Notes under the pieces: generated by a model
The model's database searches: none
Seen by the model: only the letters and a program-made list of their open reading frames with translations
Told to the model about the DNA's origin: nothing
Made by a program: the position numbers and the translations under genes
Shown: positions 45,441 through 52,813 of the stretch, piece after piece
How the letters are laid out: every line of letters begins with the position of its first letter
Numbering within the stretch: position 1 is the first letter of the stretch
NCBI RefSeq assembly: GCF_004804335.1
Contig: NZ_SRXY01000010.1
Location: 108,595-172,594 of the forward strand
Source: Pacificoceanicola onchidii
Lineage (GTDB): Bacteria > Pseudomonadota > Alphaproteobacteria > Rhodobacterales > Rhodobacteraceae
Direction: 5' to 3'
DNA length: 64,000 nucleotides

Positions 45441-47170
45441 TAAAACTTGGCGTGCTTGTTGAAAATGCGTGCGTTGGCGAGGAACAGCACCACACCAAGG
45501 CTATTCAGGTGACTTTCGCTCAAATATTTACGTGGCGGCTGGGTCGCCTTGCCATGGAAAGTGTACTGGAACTCGACACCTTCATCGCCGACCATAGTCA
45601 GGCGCACTTTGTCCACGCTCTCTTTGGGATGAAGTGCGGTGTAGAACTTCCCGACATCATCGCTGATGGTATCCAGCACTGCTTGCAGTGCCCCATTCTG
45701 AACCTTGATGAAGGCATCCAGCATCGAGGAAAGGGTTATGACTTGGGCTTCATAAGCACCCTTTATGTTTTGATAGCTCTCAAAGTCGTTCACCTGATCG
45801 CTGACGGTTTTGAGCCTGGTCAGCGCAGCGGCGACCTTCTTTTCCAGCTCCGTGAGCTGCAGTTTCTTCGCGGCTTCTTTGGCTTGCTCCGCAGCCGTTT
45901 CCGATTCTGCACGCAACGCCTTCAGTTCGGTATCGAAACCAGCCGGTGCCTCGAATACCTTTTTGTCGTCAAAGGCGGATTTCAGCTCTTTCAGATAATC
46001 GCGCAACTTGGCGCGCGCAGACTTAACAGCCGCGATCAGCGAAGAAAAATCCTTCAGATCGGAATACGTCTCCATGATGGTTTTCGTATTAAGGCCCGCG
46101 TTGATGACGGTCTCGGCAAGCGCATCCTTGAGCGTGCCTGCTTCATCGAGCTGCTTCTGCAACGCCTCTAACGCTTCAAGGCGCTTGCCGACCTCTTCTT
46201 GAAGTTGGGCAAGCTCATAGGGCAACAAACAAAACGGGCACTGCGGATCGGTAAAGACTTCGTCGTCCAGGACGGCCTTGCCGCGCGTCAGAAAGTCACT
46301 GAGCCGAAGCTTGTTGACGTTTTCGTTCTCTTTAGCGAGGGCGTTGTATTTGTCCGTAAATGCTGTGGCATCATCGGAGAGTTGATCAATGTCGGCGACC
46401 AGATCACTGCAAGCCTTTTTAAGCTGCGCAAGTCGTTCTGCCAGTCGTATCTTTTCTTCACTGCTGCCCTGTCCCCTTAGCTCTTCTAAGGCCTCAATGT
46501 AAGAATCTTCGTCAGTAACTTCAGTATTAAGATCAAATGGCTTAATGACCTTGGCGGCCACGTCGTAAAATTCTTTTCTGTTAGGAACAACCTGCTCTAC
46601 TTCCGCGATCATCCCGGACTGAAGACGCTGAATCTGCTGTTTTGCGGTCGTGTAATCAGTTTCTTTTTCGAGCTGGTTCTTTGTTTGCAAAAGGACGTTT
46701 CTAAATTTCGTGATCTCGCTATAGCCGATAATATCGGCAATGGCCTCACGCTTTCCGCCTTTTGTTTTGTCGAGAAAGTTAACAATATCGGCATGCCTGA
46801 GAATAATATTGTCACCTTTCAGATCAGCAACAAGCTGCTCCGCATTGTCATTGGCAAAGGTGGCCGAGGTCTTCAGCGCGTCCGACAGCGCTTTGGTTCC
46901 GTTGCGGTCAGTGCCGTCAAATACCAGCTCCACAGAGCTGGGGTTGTCGTCTGCTAGCACATTGCGCAGCGAGTCCTGCTTGCAGTCCTCCCGCCACAGG
47001 TGGTCCACGCGGTCATGAATGAACCACTCCAGGGCATCTGTAATAGTGCTCTTGCCCGACGCGTTCTCACCGAAGATCGCAACGCTCTTCGTTTTCTTCG
47101 AAAAATCGAGGGGCAGCTCGAAACGTGCGCCGCGAAAGCGCGAGACGGTGATCTTGCGAACTTTAGTCAT
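45440..47170 (-). CDS. SMC/Rad50-like ATPase, N-terminal part with zinc-hook motif
   Basis: 576 residues from ATG 47170. Walker A FGENASGKST (residues 33-42) opens an AAA_15/AAA_23-type ATPase lobe. A long coiled coil (about 170-500) is centred on CPFC near residue 310, resembling the Rad50 zinc hook. The ABC signature region (YLSESHLNSLGVVLFLA) is at the end, followed immediately by KHAKF and a stop. The Walker B half is in the -1 frame in the next ORF. Together the family would be about 800 residues. Overlaps the small acidic gene by 8 nt. Such ATPases are frequent in phage-defence loci. Confidence 0.85.
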   Translation of the reverse strand: MTKVRKITVSRFRGARFELPLDFSKKTKSVAIFGENASGKSTITDALEWFIHDRVDHLWREDCKQDSLRNVLADDNPSSVELVFDGTDRNGTKALSDALKTSATFANDNAEQLVADLKGDNIILRHADIVNFLDKTKGGKREAIADIIGYSEITKFRNVLLQTKNQLEKETDYTTAKQQIQRLQSGMIAEVEQVVPNRKEFYDVAAKVIKPFDLNTEVTDEDSYIEALEELRGQGSSEEKIRLAERLAQLKKACSDLVADIDQLSDDATAFTDKYNALAKENENVNKLRLSDFLTRGKAVLDDEVFTDPQCPFCLLPYELAQLQEEVGKRLEALEALQKQLDEAGTLKDALAETVINAGLNTKTIMETYSDLKDFSSLIAAVKSARAKLRDYLKELKSAFDDKKVFEAPAGFDTELKALRAESETAAEQAKEAAKKLQLTELEKKVAAALTRLKTVSDQVNDFESYQNIKGAYEAQVITLSSMLDAFIKVQNGALQAVLDTISDDVGKFYTALHPKESVDKVRLTMVGDEGVEFQYTFHGKATQPPRKYLSESHLNSLGVVLFLANARIFNKHAKF

Positions 47171-47384
47171 CACCTTCCTCCGCTGCGCCCGCCACATCAG
47201 CCTTGAGTGCGGCCTTGCGCGCCTCTTCCAGCTTGCGTAGCAGCTTTACCTTGCTTAAATCATCTTCCTTTCGAAGCTTGCTGACAGCGGCCACGGTGTC
47301 AGCATCGAGGGATTCGTCGTTAACCTGGGTGTCGAGGAACTCGGTAATGACCTCGGTTGCTGTCTTGACGTTTTCGGTGGTCAA
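47163..47384 (-). CDS. Small acidic helical partner of the SMC-like ATPase
   Basis: 73 residues from TTG 47384, with AAGGGGA 6-9 nt upstream. Helical throughout (ADTVAAVSKLRKEDDLSKVKLLRKLEEARKAAL), ending AAEEGDD. The 3' end overlaps the ATPase start by 8 nt, so the two are co-translated. In size and position it resembles the middle component of ABC-type three-component systems (comparison to a described defence class, not proven here). Confidence 0.7.
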   Translation of the reverse strand: MTTENVKTATEVITEFLDTQVNDESLDADTVAAVSKLRKEDDLSKVKLLRKLEEARKAALKADVAGAAEEGDD

Positions 47385-47412
47385 GGCTTATCCCCTTGTT
47401 TAGCGTTGAAAA

Positions 47413-47856
47413 ATGAGAATATTATTCACGCAAACGTACAATCTTAGCGAGCAAGAAATCAAGTTTGTTCGCGGTGTTGCGGGCATCTACTTTATCTATT
47501 TGACCGAAAGTGAAATCGCGTATCCCTTTGCGAATTCAAAGCTGATTTACATTGGGATGAGCGAGTCAAAACAATACGGCCTTTTCAAGAGGCTTGGCGG
47601 CCATTTGTCCGGCCAATCCGGCAACATGGGAATTAGCAACTACGCAAAAACGCAGGGAGTGAAGTTTACGTACTACTCTGCAGAAGTTCTCAGGAACTAC
47701 GGAAATGAGAACCTTTTTGACATTGAAAGCTTCTTCTTGAGCGATTTTCTCAAACACTATGGTTGCTTTCCCATTTGCAATGGCTTGTCTGGTCACAAGC
47801 CGTCTGAACATTCGAATCCTATTACGGCGGACGTTGATTGGTCGTTCTTCAACTGA
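47413..47856 (+). CDS. GIY-YIG nuclease domain protein
   Basis: 147 residues from ATG 47413. GIYFIYL at residues about 24-30 and LIYIGMS near 45-51 are the two signature strands; RLGGHLSG follows with the usual Arg. A downstream Glu in DIESFFL may be the metal ligand. Single-domain protein. Divergent from the ATPase pair with only 28 nt between the start codons, too little for two separate promoters. A nuclease effector beside an SMC-like ATPase suggests a joint defence role (inference). Confidence 0.72.
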   Translation: MRILFTQTYNLSEQEIKFVRGVAGIYFIYLTESEIAYPFANSKLIYIGMSESKQYGLFKRLGGHLSGQSGNMGISNYAKTQGVKFTYYSAEVLRNYGNENLFDIESFFLSDFLKHYGCFPICNGLSGHKPSEHSNPITADVDWSFFN

Positions 47857-48056
47857 AATGTGCCACTGTCTTGCCTCAAATCGAGCGGCGTCAAGATTTT
47901 CACTGTCTTTGGCCGGGGTAAGCTAGGCCCACGGGATGACCGCCTGAGGGGCTTCCATAATCCGCATTCGACCAAGCGAAAACAACTTGGCGATACCATG
48001 AGTATTCATATGTAGCGTCAGAAATCAGCGACACCAATGAAATTTGATATTCAACT

Positions 48057-49295
48057 ATGAGTGAGCAAACTGTAGGTTTTCAACTTACAAGAGTGATCTA
48101 TGAAAAGTTGCGGCTCTTGCCGCTATTGCTGAAACAGCCCCTGCGAGAATTCGAAATGACATTTGAGCCAGACACCCGCTATGCGAGATCCAAGCTTCGA
48201 GATGCTCCCACAGATCTACCACATGATCTCGCGAGCGTCATTGAGTACCGCAAATCGGGCCTCAGTCTCAATCACATAGTAGGGTGCCCACTCGAATGTG
48301 CGTACTGCGTTCGCCATCTTTTCGACAACTATGAAATGAAAAGACCTCATCTGGTTTTGTCTGATGATGAGGCGGTAGCACAGCTAGTTGATCATCCCGC
48401 ATTTCGCGCCCACCAGACACCATTACAAATCTTTAACAGAGCGACAGATCCGTTCCTTCCTAGAGTGAAGGAACATCTACACCGATGTCTGGAGCTACTC
48501 GATGATCTGGGTTTGACGAACCATATGCTGGTTATCACCAGATGGCATGTCTTAGAGGAAGATGTTGCTCGGTTGGAACGGCTCAAGAACCTCAAAGTCA
48601 CAATATTGATCACGTGGTCTGGTATTTCTGACCCTCGCATTGAGCCTATCGACAGTTCAATTGCTCACAAGTCTCTGCAGACTCTCGCATCCTGCGCTTC
48701 CCGCACACGCCGAATTCTCTATTGGCGCCCAATTGTCCTCGGGCTGAACGATTCAGACGAACTGATTGCGGAGGCCCATTCCATGAGCCGGTTTGCAAAT
48801 GCGACGGTTTTCACTGGCCTCTTCCATAGAGAGCAGATCAGAGACTATCTTCGATCGGTGAATGTACCGGATCTATATGAGATGGTGCCTCGCCGGAAGA
48901 TTTTTCCGCGGGAAGTTGAAGACCGGATTCTAAAAGCTTTCGGAAACACACCAATATTTCGCAAGACGTCTTGCGGGGTAGCGTATGCGCACAAAGTTCA
49001 CGATTATAACGGCCACATCGGGATAGATCGCATTTGTGATATTTGTCCAGGTGATCAGGTCAGAATTTGCACTGCTGCCCACAAGGTTCCTACCCGAAGT
49101 CAGTTGCTTGGATTTGCAAAAGAAGTTGGTCTTGAGACAGATAGTATAGAAGCGTTTGAAGGCCATATCGTCGTTGAAAATAGCACGGAGCAACAGCGAT
49201 ACTTCGTTCAACACGCAACAGGGTTTCAAGTGCATGACCGAGCTCACCCGCATTTGCCGGGTCGTCATGGTCGCGCGGAAGAAGGATGGACATAA
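48057..49295 (+). CDS. Radical SAM protein, SPL-like
   Basis: 412 residues from ATG 48057. The 4Fe-4S motif CPLECAYC (Cx3Cx2C) is at residues 77-84, followed by a TIM-barrel-like sequence (LQIFNRATDPFLP, LVITRWHVLEEDVARLE) that resembles spore-photoproduct-lyase-like and other nucleic-acid-related radical SAM proteins. Extra cysteines near residues 325-338 (CDICPGDQVRIC) could hold a second cluster. First gene of a four-gene operon; its stop overlaps the next start as TAATG. Substrate unknown; nucleotide or nucleic-acid chemistry is suggested by the neighbours. Confidence 0.82.
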   Translation: MSEQTVGFQLTRVIYEKLRLLPLLLKQPLREFEMTFEPDTRYARSKLRDAPTDLPHDLASVIEYRKSGLSLNHIVGCPLECAYCVRHLFDNYEMKRPHLVLSDDEAVAQLVDHPAFRAHQTPLQIFNRATDPFLPRVKEHLHRCLELLDDLGLTNHMLVITRWHVLEEDVARLERLKNLKVTILITWSGISDPRIEPIDSSIAHKSLQTLASCASRTRRILYWRPIVLGLNDSDELIAEAHSMSRFANATVFTGLFHREQIRDYLRSVNVPDLYEMVPRRKIFPREVEDRILKAFGNTPIFRKTSCGVAYAHKVHDYNGHIGIDRICDICPGDQVRICTAAHKVPTRSQLLGFAKEVGLETDSIEAFEGHIVVENSTEQQRYFVQHATGFQVHDRAHPHLPGRHGRAEEGWT

Positions 49296-49876
49296 TGAAA
49301 CGCATGTGGGCTGTCGATGTTGAGGGCAACGGAGCTACGCCACCAGAGATTATTGAGTTAGGAATCGTTGAGATGGACGACCTCCGACTGACAGGGAAGG
49401 TGATGCATTGGCAATTCAAGCCGCAACACGAGATCACGCCCATCGTTAGCAGGATTCATGGGATTACGAATGATGATGTCGCCGATGCTCCCCCACTCGA
49501 AGACGTTGTGGACGACATCTTACTCTGGCTTGAGGACTCTCCAATCGTTGGCCACAATGTTCGGGTCGAATTGGAGGCGCTCACTAGAGTTCTACCAGAT
49601 TGGAAACCGGCGGCGGCCTACGATAGTTTGAAGGTCGCACGTAGGATGCTACCGAACGAAGAAAAATTTGGCTTGGAGCGGCTCGGAGATGTGCTCAGGC
49701 TCAAGGACGCGGCGTCTCAAGCGGTCGGCGGTGGGGTGTCACATTCGGCCCCATATGATGCCGCTATGTCTGCTATCCTACTGGAGCATTTACTTGCACC
49801 GTTATCGCAGGCCGAACGAGACAGTATATTGATGGATGCTGACGTCACCAACTCTAGGCAGGGGACGCTTTTGTGA
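49295..49876 (+). CDS. DnaQ-like (DEDDh) 3'-5' exonuclease
   Basis: 193 residues from ATG 49295, with AAGGA nine nt upstream and TAATG overlap with the radical SAM gene. Exo I is AVDVEGNG (Asp8, Glu10) and Exo III is HSAPYDAA with His and Asp five apart. Exo II reads GHNVRVELEAL, where the expected Asp of HNxxFD is Glu. It would degrade single-stranded DNA or RNA ends or short oligonucleotides from the 3' side. Stop overlaps the next GTG. Confidence 0.82.
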   Translation: MKRMWAVDVEGNGATPPEIIELGIVEMDDLRLTGKVMHWQFKPQHEITPIVSRIHGITNDDVADAPPLEDVVDDILLWLEDSPIVGHNVRVELEALTRVLPDWKPAAAYDSLKVARRMLPNEEKFGLERLGDVLRLKDAASQAVGGGVSHSAPYDAAMSAILLEHLLAPLSQAERDSILMDADVTNSRQGTLL

Positions 49877-50445
49877 CTCGCGTCGTGAAAATTGCAGTTG
49901 CCGGGACCCATTCCACTGGAAAAACGACCTTTATGAAGGATTTGGAGAAAAGGTTGATCGAGGCTGGTCATGTCGTCGCTTATGTACACGACAGTGCGGC
50001 TGAGGCGCGTGACGTCGGCTTTCCAATCTTGAGCAACCATACGTTTGAGAGTACCGCTTGGTTGATCGCGCAGGCAATTCGTCTTGAGACAGCAGCAACG
50101 CTAAAAGCAAATGTTATCCTCATTGACCGTCCAGTTCCCGACGCTCTTGGGTATTTGATTGCTGCTCTGCGTACGACAAATCGTTCTATCGACCAACAGC
50201 GATTGGAACGCCTTGAAGCCATCTGTGAAGCTTGGGTGAAAGAGTATGATCTAATTTTTGCGACACGACTTGACGAGAATATACCCATTGGGCCGGGTCG
50301 CGATGATAACCACGTTTTCAGGTCCGCTGCCGGCAAGGCGGTCGCCGAGGTAATGGCAAAGCTTGCCCCCGAACACTGTATTCTCACACCAGAGAATTTC
50401 GAAGAATCTATCGCCTTATCCATACGTTTGGCCTCTGGAAGATGA
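49873..50445 (+). CDS. P-loop nucleoside/nucleotide kinase-like protein (AAA_28 / NadR-like)
   Basis: 190 residues from GTG 49873 (GTGA overlap). P-loop GTHSTGKT at residues 11-18, then DRPVPDALGYLIA as Walker B/DRx region and a C-terminal Arg-rich lid. AAA_28/NadR kinase domains phosphorylate small nucleoside-like substrates. The position after a radical SAM enzyme and exonuclease fits handling of a modified nucleotide (inference). Confidence 0.75.
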   Translation: MTRVVKIAVAGTHSTGKTTFMKDLEKRLIEAGHVVAYVHDSAAEARDVGFPILSNHTFESTAWLIAQAIRLETAATLKANVILIDRPVPDALGYLIAALRTTNRSIDQQRLERLEAICEAWVKEYDLIFATRLDENIPIGPGRDDNHVFRSAAGKAVAEVMAKLAPEHCILTPENFEESIALSIRLASGR

Positions 50446-51392
50446 GCGTGCCCTCGCACGCTATTGCCCATCTACTTTCTACCGTTGCTGGCTCCCATCG
50501 GATTGGTATCGGGTGCATGGCGCTTACTGGACTATATGGGAGGATCGCCGAATCCGATGCACGTGATGTGTTGGACCGTGCAATGGATCTTGATTTCCGT
50601 CTTTTTGATACGGCACCTTTGTACACAGACGGTCAGAACGAAGAGTTGATAGGTGATGTCATTGGATCAAAGGCTGGCATAACGGTATCCACCAAATTCG
50701 GCCTTTCGGAAGACAATTGCGGTAAACTTGTTCGAGATAGTCGGCCCAGCTCGATCCGCGCATCAGTAGAGGCATCACTTAGACGATTGCGTCGAGAGCG
50801 GATTGATATCCTGATCCAACATCGTCCCGATCCGGACGTAAATGACCAAGAGGTTGCTGGTACTGTGCAGGACCTTATCGATGCAGGTAAAGTTGCATCC
50901 TTTGGTCTCTCAGGAACGTCAGTTAACCGCATTAAGCCGATGTCGGAACGTTGCAGTGTTACTGTGGTTCAAAATGAACTTTCAGTCTTAAGCGACCCAA
51001 ACTCTTGGTGTACGCCTCAAAAGGTCGGAGATATGGGCGTCTTCTTTATGGCTTATGCGCCGTTCGCGCGGGGCCTATTGAGCCAGAAAAAAGCGGGCAC
51101 CAACCGCGCAGCCGACGATTACCGTGCGCAGATGAAAGCGTTCCAAAATCCCGAACAGTCGGCCCACAAAAGACTTCGGGAGTGTATCGAAGACGTTGCA
51201 TCGGCCTATGGTGTTTCAGCGACCGCAGTCATGTTAGCCTGGGCTAAATCTCGTGGTGAGAATGTTGTACCTATTCCTGGGCCACGCCATAAATCACATC
51301 TTGCCAATCTGATAGAAACCACCAACCTTGAAATCCAAGATGCTCAAATTTTGACGATTGATGAGATTGCGAGTAACTTACAGGTGGGCTAG
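50442..51392 (+). CDS. Aldo/keto reductase
   Basis: 316 residues, ATGA overlap with the kinase gene. The (beta/alpha)8 AKR tetrad is present: Asp56 and Tyr61 (FDTAPLY), Lys85 (VSTKFG), His127 (LIQHRPD). The NADP-binding C-terminal IPGPRHKSHLANLIE also matches. It reduces a carbonyl using NAD(P)H. As last gene of the operon it may finish or reverse a modification made by the radical SAM enzyme (inference). Ends 7 nt from the convergent PLD-like gene. Confidence 0.9.
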   Translation: MSVPSHAIAHLLSTVAGSHRIGIGCMALTGLYGRIAESDARDVLDRAMDLDFRLFDTAPLYTDGQNEELIGDVIGSKAGITVSTKFGLSEDNCGKLVRDSRPSSIRASVEASLRRLRRERIDILIQHRPDPDVNDQEVAGTVQDLIDAGKVASFGLSGTSVNRIKPMSERCSVTVVQNELSVLSDPNSWCTPQKVGDMGVFFMAYAPFARGLLSQKKAGTNRAADDYRAQMKAFQNPEQSAHKRLRECIEDVASAYGVSATAVMLAWAKSRGENVVPIPGPRHKSHLANLIETTNLEIQDAQILTIDEIASNLQVG

Positions 51393-51399
51393 GCCCGCG

Positions 51400-52638
51400 T
51401 CAGCTCAACTCAGGTGCAGGGCCGTCTTGTAGACTACCGATCCAACCAACACCCGTTAAACGGATCATCAGATGATGATTTGCTCGTTCAGGCGCGGCAG
51501 GAAGTGAGAGCTTTAGAGGATCGACATATTTCTTGATGACCTTGTTGTACGGAGAGACTGCAAAGGATGCATTTTCCATAGATGGACCATCCACCAAGTT
51601 AGCAGAGCCACTGAAAACCTCGCATTGGTCACCAATGCCGATGTATACTTTGGCGTGAAAATCTTGCTTTTTATTGCCGGTGGCCACGATCTGATTTTCG
51701 AGGCCGTAACTTGCCAAGACGTCGTGATCCAAACCAGTTTCTTGGAGAGCCGATTTATAACCTGACCACGTTGCAGAGCGTGTTAAAAAAACGGTTCGTT
51801 TAGCATCCAATTGTTTCAAGAGACGTTCCCAAATCTCTAGTTTTTCGCTCTTGGATTTCCATTGATGACCCACGAACGGTGCAGCAATGAGGACTTGATC
51901 CTTGTATAAACGCCATCTCACAATGAGTTTGTCTAACGCGTCCATCAAATAGGACTTGGTATGTATCCCACTTAATACGTCGGCCAGGTTAACTCCTGAG
52001 ACGTCGGCCAGTAAAAATCCGTCCAACTCGAGACTGGCATTCGGATCAATTTGGAAAGGGCGATAAAAAGTAGCCACGTGAGTTTGGGAGCAGGAGCACG
52101 GCACCTTGATCGAGACGAGCAGATGTTCAACCTCTGGCATCCGACGCGCGAGATAGTTGTTTAGGATAATCCCCCATTGCTGTCTAATATCGCCAATGGC
52201 TGCGACAAGCTCAGCTAGAGCGGCCTTTTCCAAGCCTTCATCGGTTTCGGCACAGCAGTAAATCGGGTGAACATTGAAGTCGAATACCGGATCTTCATCA
52301 TTGATAGCGAGCCGATACACGGCCCTGTCCGTGGCGTATTCTACGGATCCAGCATAGGGATCTTCTTCGTCGTCATAGCGCTCAATAACCCGACAATTAC
52401 CTGCTGGCGATTCAATAGGATTTTTCAAATCGACGGCAAATGTTTCACTGCACGCATTGCACTTGATGACCCAGGTTCCTCGGTCGTTGACCATAGGAAA
52501 CTTCAGCTCAGTGTAATGGTGCGGGTCACCGCAATGGGGACACTTCGCGGCGTAATTCTTGCGTTTGGTTTCAAAAGCTTTTGGAAGGCTCAATATCTGA
52601 CATCCACAAATAGGAAGTTTCATACATCGGAGACACAC
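51400..52638 (-). CDS. PLD-like nuclease with N-terminal zinc ribbons
   Basis: 412 residues from GTG 52638, preferred to ATG 52623 because it includes the CLRC..CGC cysteines that pair into a zinc knuckle; a second CPHC..CNAC ribbon follows within 75 residues. The C-terminal third has a single HKD-type motif, FHAKVYIG then FSGSANL (near residue 326), as in phospholipase D-like nucleases. Zinc ribbons would give nucleic-acid binding. Convergent with the radical SAM operon, so not co-transcribed, but in the same low-GC block. Confidence 0.72.
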   Translation of the reverse strand: MCLRCMKLPICGCQILSLPKAFETKRKNYAAKCPHCGDPHHYTELKFPMVNDRGTWVIKCNACSETFAVDLKNPIESPAGNCRVIERYDDEEDPYAGSVEYATDRAVYRLAINDEDPVFDFNVHPIYCCAETDEGLEKAALAELVAAIGDIRQQWGIILNNYLARRMPEVEHLLVSIKVPCSCSQTHVATFYRPFQIDPNASLELDGFLLADVSGVNLADVLSGIHTKSYLMDALDKLIVRWRLYKDQVLIAAPFVGHQWKSKSEKLEIWERLLKQLDAKRTVFLTRSATWSGYKSALQETGLDHDVLASYGLENQIVATGNKKQDFHAKVYIGIGDQCEVFSGSANLVDGPSMENASFAVSPYNKVIKKYVDPLKLSLPAAPERANHHLMIRLTGVGWIGSLQDGPAPELS

Positions 52639-52813
52639 GCTGTCGCCATTCGAAGTCTAAAATCATCGTACACCATCGGTTCCTTGGGGACACGCACATA
52701 GCCGCATCTGAGACTTTGAGTGTCTGCTTTGCGGAAATCGCACCTGAGTGTTCGCAGCTGCAGCGAAAGACTGCTTTCCGCCCGAACTCGACCGACGTCC
52801 GATCCTCGCTACC

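Noticed and set aside
48057..49295. Radical SAM protein as a prokaryotic viperin
   Set aside because: The cluster motif CPLECAYC and the following sequence do not match the viperin CNYKCGFC-type signature, and extra C-terminal cysteines are present.
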